Positions 1-6,010 of a DNA stretch of 10,048 bases are shown piece by piece (the first letter of the stretch is position 1; every line of letters begins with the position of its first letter). The DNA is from JBFMCC01 sp034435275 (GTDB taxonomy: Bacteria; Chloroflexota; Anaerolineae; Anaerolineales; Villigracilaceae). The position numbers were made by a program, and so were the translations under genes. The DNA lies in the NCBI GenBank assembly GCA_034435275.1, contig DAOTXP010000109.1, positions 1 to 10,048 on the forward strand. Direction: 5' to 3'. The notes beneath the pieces are model-generated. The model saw nothing but the letters and a program-made list of their open reading frames with translations. It did no database searches and had not been told where the DNA came from.

Positions 1-1
1 G

Positions 2-1528
2 CCACAGGCCGCGCGAGGTCTCGGTCACGGTGGTGTCGGGCCTGACTACAGTAACCCACGTGTGGCCGGGCCGCAGCGCGATGGGATATCCGTCCTGGTC
101 GAGGAACTGGATCGGATGGCGTCGGCCCGAGGACTTTTCATCTTCATCCAACAGCGTGCTCCAGAAGATGTCGTACTTTTGGCCGTCGCGGAACAGGATG
201 GCGCGCCCGGTCAGGTTGGCTTCGAGATGAATATCCAGGTTGGTGGGGGAGACGACATCGTGCGTGGTAAAAAGCAGGATGACGTTTTCGAAGTGCAACT
301 GCCGCCCGGTCAGGCGGTCCACTTCAGCGTGCAGGACGCCAGCGTTTTCTTTGGTCGAATCGTCCACATAGCGATGCCAGGACTGATAGAGCGGATCATA
401 AGCCCAGCCCGATTGATGCTGCCATGCAAAGAACACCTTGATCTGCAAGGCGGGCAAGCTGGGGGCCTCGGGCGGAGTCTCGCTGTAGAGGTTGCTGATG
501 TAGTTGAAGCCCGAGCCTTGCTCGCGGGCGTGCCCCTCGGCGATGGAGATCATTTCGTCGCGTTCGAGCATATACCCGCCGCCTTCGGTGATGTGATACA
601 CCAGGGCGCACTGCGGCAGGTGTTCCAGCACCTCCGGCGAGGCGAATGCAAAAATGAGGCAGGACTTCTCGTAGAACGCGGCGATGTCCGCGTAGACGAG
701 ACGGCCCGAACGCACCGGGCCGACCCAGGCGCGCGGCACGGATGCGGGTTCGGGCGCGGGAAGGTTTGGAGGCGGGATCAGCCCCGCGTCCAAGGACAGA
801 TCGTCCGCGTCCAGTATGGACACTGAACCTGTCCTGCCCGTGGACGTGTCCGCGTCGCTGTCGGTTGGATCGTCGCTCGCGTCCGAAACGGTGAACTCCC
901 AGCCCTGCGGCTTGACGAATTCGATGACGTATTCGCCCGGCAGGGCGTTGAATCCGTAGAAGCCGTTCGAGTCGCTGGTCGTCTGCTGGACAATCTCGCC
1001 GCTGGCCGCGTCCAGCAGGTTGACGCACACGCCGCCCAGGCCGACCTCCCAGTCATCGTGTTGACCGTTCTCGTTTTTATCGAGCCAGACGCGGTTGCCG
1101 AGGATGATGCCCTCGCGCGTGAACGGTTCGCCGCGCACGGTGCAGTCGCCTGTTAGAGGAACTTCGGGCGTGGGATATTGTCCGTAAAAGACGGTCAGGA
1201 AGCGCGTGGCGCCCTCGGTGATGTAGATTTCGTAGACGAAGGGCGCGAAGGAAAGTCCCGCCTGCGGGCGCGCCGTGGCGGGGAAATGCGAAATGGAAAT
1301 GAGCAGCGCGGGAATGTCGAGCAGGCTGGGATTTTCGATGGCCAGCCCGGTCAGCGGGTTGACCGCCGCGGGAAATTCGGGCAGGGGAGTCTTCGAAGGC
1401 GTGGGACTGGGGAGCGCGGCGGTGGGTGTGCTGGATTCTGTTGGAGTCTGCACGGAGGTATCGGCGGATGAGGTACAACTGGCGAGGAGGAGGATCAGGA
1501 GCAGGAGGCAAAACAGGCGAGATTTCAT
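2..1528 (-). CDS. DUF3048 (YerB-like) lipoprotein with inserted SdrD B-like domain, 3' end off window
   Basis: 509 codons are visible; the frame is open to the left edge, so the C-terminus is missing or nearly complete. The start is ATG at 1528. Residues 1-17 are a signal peptide ending in a lipobox (LASC, C18), so the protein is probably a membrane-anchored lipoprotein outside the cell. A Thr/Pro/Ser-rich linker follows (about 20-55). Residues 56-117 (NPLTGL, RPQAGLSFAPFVYE, ITEGATRF) and 268-300 (VGPVRSGR) are the two halves of the DUF3048 N-terminal domain. Residues 370-500 (YDPLYQSW, VILLFTTH, GRAILFRDGQ, LRPGHTWV) match its C-terminal domain. Between the halves, residues 143-250 look like an SdrD B-like Ig repeat (GNRVWLD, acidic/Asn calcium-type loop D150-N152-N154-D158, SDSNGFYGF, LPGEY). 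DUF3048 function is not established. The ORF is easy to miss because no stop lies in the window. It lies 100 bp downstream of the HIT gene on the same strand. Confidence 0.88.
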   Translation of the reverse strand, partial: MKSRLFCLLLLILLLASCTSSADTSVQTPTESSTPTAALPSPTPSKTPLPEFPAAVNPLTGLAIENPSLLDIPALLISISHFPATARPQAGLSFAPFVYEIYITEGATRFLTVFYGQYPTPEVPLTGDCTVRGEPFTREGIILGNRVWLDKNENGQHDDWEVGLGGVCVNLLDAASGEIVQQTTSDSNGFYGFNALPGEYVIEFVKPQGWEFTVSDASDDPTDSDADTSTGRTGSVSILDADDLSLDAGLIPPPNLPAPEPASVPRAWVGPVRSGRLVYADIAAFYEKSCLIFAFASPEVLEHLPQCALVYHITEGGGYMLERDEMISIAEGHAREQGSGFNYISNLYSETPPEAPSLPALQIKVFFAWQHQSGWAYDPLYQSWHRYVDDSTKENAGVLHAEVDRLTGRQLHFENVILLFTTHDVVSPTNLDIHLEANLTGRAILFRDGQKYDIFWSTLLDEDEKSSGRRHPIQFLDQDGYPIALRPGHTWVTVVRPDTTVTETSRGLW

Positions 1529-1541
1529 GGTTTCATACTCA

Positions 1542-1619
1542 CCACGGAGAACACCAAGTCCACAGAATTTTTCGTGTGCGGAGTTTACCCTGAGCGCGGC
1601 CGAAGGGTGTTCTCTGTGG
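1542..1619. repeat. Inverted repeat with nested palindrome between HIT gene and lipoprotein gene
   Basis: The arms at 1542-1555 (CCACGGAGAACACC) and 1606-1619 (GGTGTTCTCTGTGG) are complementary at 13 of 14 positions around a 50-base interior. Inside, 1587-1608 runs from ACCCTGAGCG to CGAAGGGT, an imperfect palindrome of a kind I recall as commonly dispersed in some bacterial genomes. It fills most of the 100-bp gap between the HIT stop (1629) and the lipoprotein start (1528). It could form a hairpin in a HIT-lipoprotein transcript or be a small dispersed element. No T-run follows the stem on the minus strand, so a classical terminator is not supported. Confidence 0.6.
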
Positions 1620-1628
1620 CAAGGATTC

Positions 1629-2120
1629 TTAATCCGTTCTTCTATCCCAACTCTCTTTGATTCGCCGATATGTCTGCTGGACGGTCTCCGGCAGGACGCG
1701 CGTCTCGGCCAGCGAGGACATGAAGTTCGTGTCGCCGGTCCAGCGCGGGACGATGTGCAGATGCACGTGCTCGGGCACGCCCGCGCCCGCCGCCTCGCCG
1801 ATGTTCGCGCCGACGTTGAAGGCCTGCGGATGGTAGACCTTCTTCAAGACCACCATGGCCTGCGAGGTGAGTTCCATCATCTCGGCGCGCGTCTCGGAGT
1901 CCAGCATTTCTAGCGAGGGCTGGTGCTCCATCGGCGCGACCATCAGATGTCCGCTGGTGTACGGATACAGGTTGAGCATGACGAAGGCGCGCCGACCGCG
2001 CGTTACGATCAGGTTTTCGGCGTTATCGTCCTTTGCGAGGGCGAGACAAAAGATACAGCCGTCTGCTTTTTCGTGTTCTTCGATGTATTTCATACGCCAG
2101 GGTGACCAGAGCCGTTTCAT
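1629..2120 (-). CDS. HIT-family nucleotide hydrolase/phosphorylase
   Basis: 163 aa, ATG at 2120. The histidine-triad motif HVHLHIV is at H118, H120 and H122, preceded by a Gly-rich stretch FNVGANIGEAAGAG (101-114); H120 is the expected nucleophile by family analogy. The N-terminal segment (KRLWSPWRMKYI, then GCIFC with C22 and C25) and the LYPYTSGHLMV strand resemble the Ap4A phosphorylase-like branch of the HIT superfamily (Rv2613c type). That suggests cleavage of dinucleoside polyphosphates or nucleoside phosphoramidates in the cytoplasm; the exact substrate cannot be read from sequence. It is divergent from xseA and shares its 100-bp intergenic region. The downstream lipoprotein gene has the same orientation. 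Confidence 0.92.
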   Translation of the reverse strand: MKRLWSPWRMKYIEEHEKADGCIFCLALAKDDNAENLIVTRGRRAFVMLNLYPYTSGHLMVAPMEHQPSLEMLDSETRAEMMELTSQAMVVLKKVYHPQAFNVGANIGEAAGAGVPEHVHLHIVPRWTGDTNFMSSLAETRVLPETVQQTYRRIKESWDRRTD

Positions 2121-2129
2121 GATGGGAGG

Positions 2130-2135
2130 ATTCTA
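2130..2135 (-). promoter_or_regulatory. Possible -10 box of HIT gene
   Basis: On the minus strand TAGAAT lies 9 nt before the ATG at 2120. No convincing -35 hexamer is seen 16-18 bp upstream and there is no clear Shine-Dalgarno. The geometry resembles the xseA and murJ promoters and suggests a short or absent leader. Weak on its own. Confidence 0.35.
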
Positions 2136-2183
2136 GCAGAGAAGCGGATTTCAGACTATGCTTTTCACTTTTCAAGTTCCCAC

Positions 2184-2212
2184 TTGACACTTGACCCTCC
2201 CGAAAGTATCCT
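2184..2212 (+). promoter_or_regulatory. xseA operon promoter, probably leaderless
   Basis: TTGACA (2184-2189) is a perfect -35 hexamer, followed by a 17-bp spacer and TATCCT (2207-2212) as -10. The xseA ATG begins 8 nt after the -10 box, so transcription would start at or within a few bases of the ATG and no Shine-Dalgarno is available. A tandem ACTTGAC repeat (2183-2196) overlaps the -35 region and offers a second, poorer hexamer. Confidence 0.6.
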
Positions 2213-2220
2213 CGCTTTCG

Positions 2221-3459
2221 ATGAGTCAGCCCACGCTCTTCGCCTCCGTCCAATGGACGGTGACGACCCTCACCCGCCACCTGCGCGGCGTGCTCGAATC
2301 CGATCCCGCGTTGCAGGATGTGTGGGTGGCAGGTGAAATCTCCAACCTCTCGCGGCCCGCTTCGGGCCATATTTATTTCACGCTCAAGGACGCCGGCGCG
2401 TCCCTGCGCTGTGTGCTGTGGAAGACCGACGCGGCGCGCATCAAACTTGCTTTGCAGGATGGCTTTGCCGTCGAGGCGCATGGCCGCATCACGGTCTACG
2501 AACCCGCGGGACAGTATCAACTCATCGCCGATCTTATCCGTCCCACCGGGGAGGGCGCGCTGTACCAGGAATTCCTGCGCCTGAAGGCCGTGCTCGAAGC
2601 CGAGGGGCTGTTCGACCCCAAGCGCAAGCGTCCCATCCCCGAACTGCCGCGCAGGATCGGCATCGTCACTTCTCCTTCTGGTGCGGCTCTGCGCGATATG
2701 CTCAACACTTTGCGACGGCGCTATCCCTTGACAGAGGTGATTCTCGCGCCCTCGCCCGTGCAGGGAGTCGACGCACCTCCCGCGCTCGCGGCTGGCCTGC
2801 GCGGCCTGAACCGACTCGCCCGCCCGGACGTGATCCTGCTGGCGCGCGGCGGCGGTTCGATTGAAGACTTGTGGGCCTTCAACGACGAACGCGTCGTGCG
2901 CGCCGTGGCCGAATCCGAAGCGCCCGTCATCAGCGGGGTCGGCCACGAGACCGATTTCACGCTGTGCGATTTCGCCGCCGATCTGCGCGCACCCACTCCC
3001 ACCGCGGCGGCCGAACTGGCGACGCCGATCACTCTTGTTGACCTTTCTGCAAGTCTCGCCAATACTCAATCTCGAATTGCGAATGCAATGGTCTCTTTAC
3101 TCAATCAGAATCATATCGAAGTATCGAATCTCGAAACCCGCCTGCGATATTTTTCTCCTGCCCGCCGCATCCAAACGGACCGCCAGCGGCTCGACGATCT
3201 CGCCCGCCGCGCGTTGACGGGACTCGTCCACCGCGCCGCGTTGGAATCCGCGCGGCTCAAGGGCCTGGCGCGGCGGCTGGAGGCGCTCAGTCCGCTGGCA
3301 GTGCTCGAACGCGGCTACGCCCTCGTCACGCGCGCAGCGGACGGGGGTTTAGTCACGCGTGTGGCGCAGGCGCGCGCCGGCGCGGCCCTGCGCGTGCGTG
3401 TCAGTGACGGTCAATTCGGCGTAACGGTCAACAAACCGAAATCCACGGAGGAAGCGTGA
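2221..3459 (+). CDS. xseA: Exodeoxyribonuclease VII large subunit
   Basis: 412 aa from ATG at 2221. This start gives MSQPTLFASVQ, typical of the family; an upstream in-frame TTG at 2191 lies between promoter elements and is unlikely. The N-terminal OB-fold covers about 20-110 (VWVAGEISNLSRPASGHIYF). The exonuclease VII catalytic domain covers about 125-400 with the family signatures RIGIVTSPSGAALRD, GGGSIEDLW (G210-W218), VGHETDFTLCDFAADLRAPTPTAAAEL (H242, D245) and C-terminal LERGYALVT. The subunit joins several XseB copies to degrade single-stranded DNA from both ends into oligonucleotides, in DNA repair. The stop TGA overlaps the xseB start (GTGA), so the two are translationally coupled. 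Length is normal and no key motif is missing. Confidence 0.97.
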   Translation: MSQPTLFASVQWTVTTLTRHLRGVLESDPALQDVWVAGEISNLSRPASGHIYFTLKDAGASLRCVLWKTDAARIKLALQDGFAVEAHGRITVYEPAGQYQLIADLIRPTGEGALYQEFLRLKAVLEAEGLFDPKRKRPIPELPRRIGIVTSPSGAALRDMLNTLRRRYPLTEVILAPSPVQGVDAPPALAAGLRGLNRLARPDVILLARGGGSIEDLWAFNDERVVRAVAESEAPVISGVGHETDFTLCDFAADLRAPTPTAAAELATPITLVDLSASLANTQSRIANAMVSLLNQNHIEVSNLETRLRYFSPARRIQTDRQRLDDLARRALTGLVHRAALESARLKGLARRLEALSPLAVLERGYALVTRAADGGLVTRVAQARAGAALRVRVSDGQFGVTVNKPKSTEEA

Positions 3460-3695
3460 GTAAATCGTCTGCACCCAAACCTGTCGAGGAATTATCCTAC
3501 GAGGAAGCGTTCGCCGAACTCGAGTCCATCGTCGCCGCGCTCGAAGAGGGCGGCAAGCCGCTGGAGGAATCCATGAAACTATTCGAGCGCGCCCAGGCGT
3601 TGACGAAACGCTGTTCCGAGCTGCTCGAGGAGGCCGACCTCAAAGTGCGCCAGTTGAGCGGGGGGGACCTGACCGCGTTCGAAGGTGAAGAATGA
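3456..3695 (+). CDS. xseB: Exodeoxyribonuclease VII small subunit
   Basis: 79 aa with a GTG start at 3456 that overlaps the xseA stop by 4 bases; GGAGG at 3447-3451 is a good ribosome binding site, unlike the leaderless first gene. The body matches XseB: LSYEEAFAELESIVAALEEG (14-33), then PLEESMKLFERAQALTKRC and an acidic C-terminus. The protein is a helical hairpin that binds the large subunit and is needed for active exonuclease VII. Its stop overlaps the next start (ATGA), continuing the coupled operon. Confidence 0.96.
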   Translation: MSKSSAPKPVEELSYEEAFAELESIVAALEEGGKPLEESMKLFERAQALTKRCSELLEEADLKVRQLSGGDLTAFEGEE

Positions 3696-4144
3696 GTTTC
3701 TTGAAGATCGTCGAGAATGAGATTCTGATCGGGGCGCTGGCCGCGTGGGGGCTGGCGCAATTATTGAAACCGCCGATGGAATATCTGCGCACCGGCAAGT
3801 GGAACTGGGCTTCGATCGCCAACGCGGGCGGCATGCCCAGTTCGCATTCGGCGCTGGTGGTGGGCGCGACGCACGGCGTCGGCCTGTACCAGGGATTCGA
3901 TTCGCCGCTCTTCGCGCTTGCCTTTGCCTTCACCATGATCGTGGTGTACGACGCGGCCAACGTGCGCCATCAGGCGGGCATTCAGGCGCAGAAGATCAAC
4001 GTCATCGTGAACGAACTGCTCGCGGGCCACCCCATTTCGGAGAAGGATCTGCGCGAGGTGCTCGGCCATACCTGGCTGGAAGTCATCGGCGGCATCCTGC
4101 TCGGCCTGCTCGTGGCGACGATCAGTTGGTTGATTATTCGTTAG
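3692..4144 (+). CDS. Divergent PAP2-family membrane protein (YuiD/DUF212-like)
   Basis: 150 aa, ATG at 3692 overlapping the xseB stop by 4 bases, preceded by GGTGAAG. It matches the divergent PAP family (PF02681): NAGGMPSSHSA (44-54) corresponds to the SxxSxH part of the phosphatase signature, and YDAANVRHQAG (86-96) is the second conserved motif. Hydrophobic segments lie at about 10-27, 52-66, 71-88 and 131-149, so it is an integral membrane protein. Relatives are annotated as acid phosphatase or haloperoxidase-related; a lipid-phosphate phosphatase role is plausible but not shown. Third gene of the xse operon; the functional link to exonuclease VII is unclear. Confidence 0.93.
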   Translation: MSFLKIVENEILIGALAAWGLAQLLKPPMEYLRTGKWNWASIANAGGMPSSHSALVVGATHGVGLYQGFDSPLFALAFAFTMIVVYDAANVRHQAGIQAQKINVIVNELLAGHPISEKDLREVLGHTWLEVIGGILLGLLVATISWLIIR

Positions 4145-4150
4145 GTATTG

Positions 4151-4255
4151 CTGCATCGCGCTGAGCGGAAGACGAAGCGCAGATTTCTTTGGAAATTTCG
4201 CGTCTCGTCTGCGGCTTTCCAAGAACTCGAAAGCCTCCGCTCGACGCGATGGCAG
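4151..4255. repeat. Structured element folding as a three-way junction between convergent genes
   Basis: Three stacked inverted repeats fill the gap between the PAP-like gene and murJ. The outer stem is 4151-4169 with 4236-4255, differing by one bulged base and a two-base mismatch. Helix A is 4170-4187 with 4192-4210, imperfect, around a TTTG loop. Helix B is GGCTTTC at 4213-4219 with GAAAGCC at 4229-4235, perfect, with a 9-base loop. The helices adjoin with almost no unpaired bases at the junction. A T-run at 4265-4270 follows on the plus strand, so it may end the xse operon transcript. It may instead be a mobile palindromic element or an RNA domain. Confidence 0.65.
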
Positions 4256-4260
4256 ATGAG

Positions 4261-5862
4261 TTACTTTTTTAATCGCCGTCGCAGGGCGGAGGTGAGCATT
4301 TGGACTTCGGGGACGCGCAGCGCGGCGACGATCATTCCATAGACGATTCCCCCAATCCCCACTCCTCCCAGCCCGACGATCCAGCGCGTCAGACTCCCCG
4401 CGGCCCGACTCCACCACCCGAGCGCGAGACTCATCCCCAGCGCCGCCACGGACGCGGACGCGAAGCCGCGCAGGATATTCTTTCCCTCGATTCCTTTCAA
4501 GCGGACGCGCATCACGATAAACAGAGTCGCCGCCTCCAGCGCGGTGGCGAGGGAGTTTGCCAACGCCAGCCCGCCGTGCGGCATCCAGCCGATCTGCTCG
4601 AACCATTTTGAAAACGCAAAACTGAAGACCACATTCAAAATCATGGCCGCCGTGCCGATGAGCACGGGCGTCTTCGTGTCGTGCTGGGCGTAGAAGGCGC
4701 GCGTCAGCACTTCCATGATCGAGTGGCCGACCAGTCCCGCCGCGTACCACAGAAGCGGCCATGCGACGAGTTGGAGGGCGCGCTCGTCGAACTGGCCGCG
4801 CTGATAGAGCAGTCCCACCAGCGGCTCGCGCAGGAGGATCAGCCCCAGCGAGGCGGGAAGCGCGAGCAGAATCACGCCGCGCAGGGAGGCGGCCAGCGAG
4901 GCGCGCATCTCGTCCGTTTGGCCGAGGGCGTGCTGTGTGGAGAAGGTCGGCATGGCGGCAATCGCCACCGACTGGGCGATGGCGGCCTGCGCCATGAGCA
5001 TAAGCGAGAAGCCGTAATACAGACCGGTTACACTGCCCGCGCTCATCTGCGAGGCCAGCCAGGTGTTGACCCAGAAATTCAGTTGCACCACGGCCACGCC
5101 CAGCAGGCGCGGTCCCATGAGGGTGAGGACTTGTCGAACGGCGGGATTGTCGAGGCCGAGGCCCTCACCCCAACCCCTCTCCCAGCGGGAGAGGGGCAAG
5201 GGGTGAGGGGTAACTTTGAGCAAGGAAGGAATTTGCAGAAAAAGATACAGCACTGCGCCGATGACCACGCCCCAGGCGAGACCATAAATTCCCATCGAGG
5301 GCGCCAGCACGAGCGCGCCGAAGATGATTCCGAGTTGGTACATGGCGGGAGTCAGCGCGGGGATTAAGAAAATCTGGTGCGCGTTGAGGATGCCCACCAC
5401 CAGTCCGCCCAAGCCGAAGAGCACGGCTGAGATCAATTGAATGCGGAGCAGGGATACCGTCAGCGCGAAGAGATGCGGATCGTTGGAGAAGCCCGGGGCG
5501 AGCAGGTAACGGACGATCTGCGGGGCGAAGACCGCCGCGGAAACGGCCAGCAGGCTGAGGGTCAGCGTGACGGCGTTGGCGATGGACGCGGCCAGCCGCC
5601 AGGCGGAGTCCTTTTCGTCTTTGGCGAGGAATCCGGTGAAGGTCGGGATGAAAGCCGAGCCGAGCGCGCCGCCCGCCACGAGCAGGAAGAGGGTCTCGGA
5701 GACGCGGTTGGCGGCCAGGAAGGCGTCCAGTTCGGGCGAGGCGCCGAAGGCGCGCGCCACAAGGATACTGCGTGCGAGCCCGGCCAGTTGTCCGAAGACG
5801 ATGGCAGCCATGACCGTGCCCGCGGCGCGGGCGATCTGGCGGTTGGCGGAGGAGGAGGTCAC
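4261..5862 (-). CDS. murJ: MurJ/MviN-type lipid II flippase-like membrane protein
   Basis: 533 aa, GTG start at 5862 directly after a promoter. It is a multi-spanning MOP-superfamily protein: LVARAFGASPELDAFLAANR (34-53), GGALGSAFIP (64-73), FNSDP-like loop (125-130), LMGPRLLGVAVVQLNFWVNTW (248-268) and C-terminal GLALANS match MviN/MurJ. Expected role: flipping lipid-linked peptidoglycan precursor across the cytoplasmic membrane. By my alignment from memory the E. coli residue R24 is kept (R31) and D39 is kept (D46), but R18, R52 and R270 appear replaced by Q25, a hydrophobic residue and a serine, so a divergent substrate is possible. Residues 218-234 are encoded by an inserted palindrome. 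The gene converges with the xse operon and its upstream side abuts the cassette array. Confidence 0.9.
   Translation of the reverse strand: MTSSSANRQIARAAGTVMAAIVFGQLAGLARSILVARAFGASPELDAFLAANRVSETLFLLVAGGALGSAFIPTFTGFLAKDEKDSAWRLAASIANAVTLTLSLLAVSAAVFAPQIVRYLLAPGFSNDPHLFALTVSLLRIQLISAVLFGLGGLVVGILNAHQIFLIPALTPAMYQLGIIFGALVLAPSMGIYGLAWGVVIGAVLYLFLQIPSLLKVTPHPLPLSRWERGWGEGLGLDNPAVRQVLTLMGPRLLGVAVVQLNFWVNTWLASQMSAGSVTGLYYGFSLMLMAQAAIAQSVAIAAMPTFSTQHALGQTDEMRASLAASLRGVILLALPASLGLILLREPLVGLLYQRGQFDERALQLVAWPLLWYAAGLVGHSIMEVLTRAFYAQHDTKTPVLIGTAAMILNVVFSFAFSKWFEQIGWMPHGGLALANSLATALEAATLFIVMRVRLKGIEGKNILRGFASASVAALGMSLALGWWSRAAGSLTRWIVGLGGVGIGGIVYGMIVAALRVPEVQMLTSALRRRLKK
5162..5209. repeat. 48-bp nested palindrome inserted in frame in murJ
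   Basis: The outer arms CCCTCACCCC (5162-5171) and GGGGTGAGGG (5200-5209) are perfectly complementary, as are the inner arms CCCCTCTCCC (5174-5183) and GGGAGAGGGG (5187-5196), with an AGC loop. The same kind of CCCTCACCCC...GGGGTGAGGG palindrome is known to me as a dispersed repeat in diverse bacteria, usually between genes. Here its 48 bp equal 16 codons and encode about residues 218-234 (PHPLPLSRWERGWGEG) in the cytoplasmic loop between the N- and C-terminal halves of MurJ. Confidence 0.85.
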
Positions 5863-5870
5863 AGAGAGGG

Positions 5871-5900
5871 ATTATACATCACGGTTATATTGCAGAAGAA
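5871..5900 (-). promoter_or_regulatory. murJ promoter, probably leaderless
   Basis: On the minus strand a consensus TATAAT (5876-5871) lies exactly 8 nt before the GTG start at 5862. A weak -35 candidate TTCTTC (5900-5895) sits 18 bp upstream. No Shine-Dalgarno lies between the box and the start, so the mRNA probably begins at or just before the GTG. The geometry supports GTG 5862 over the internal ATG of codon 18. Confidence 0.55.
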
Positions 5901-5916
5901 AAACCCTGAAAGAAAA

Positions 5917-5994
5917 TCCCTCGGTCGGTTTGGGTGGAGACAAATCCGATTTAGCAGGACGAATCCCACCAGTCGGGGGTATAAGGTGTTAGGC
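5917..5994 (-). repeat. Degenerate terminal attC (array boundary)
   Basis: GTTAGGC at 5988-5994 is a perfect R'' box (GCCTAAC on the minus strand) 16 bp past the stop of the last cassette gene. The following minus-strand bases (CCGACTGGTGGGATTCG) match the corresponding part of the intact site at 7771-7900 (CCGACAAGTGGGAGTCG), and the arms 5917-5938 and 5964-5980 still form an imperfect hairpin. The other half, the conserved ACGCAA/GTT end seen in all four complete sites, is absent; chromosome and the murJ promoter follow instead. Confidence 0.6.
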
Positions 5995-6010
5995 GGCGAG
6001 AATGCTGCTT

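Noticed and set aside
62..826. 254-codon plus-strand open frame
   Set aside because: It is antisense to the DUF3048 lipoprotein, has no recognisable domain, and its composition is that of a GC-rich shadow frame.
396..1511. Minus-strand open frames at 396-1028, 778-1056 and 1077-1511
   Set aside because: Arg/Ala/Ser-rich translations in the wrong frame of the lipoprotein gene; the domain matches are all in the frame starting at 1528.
2023..3069. 348-codon minus-strand open frame across xseA
   Set aside because: It overlaps xseA and the HIT gene, whose protein motifs are unambiguous; no family features in the antisense translation.
4256..4270. T-run as a standard intrinsic terminator for the xse operon
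   Set aside because: The T-run is 10 bases past the outer stem and is part of the murJ stop region, so terminator function is possible but not supported as a separate feature.
3761..4762. 333-codon minus-strand open frame across the PAP-like gene and murJ
   Set aside because: It crosses two genes with clear motifs and the three-way junction; low-complexity Arg/Ala-rich translation.
4681..5367. 228-codon plus-strand open frame in murJ
   Set aside because: Antisense shadow of murJ; its LTPTPLPAGEG segment is only the reverse reading of the palindrome.
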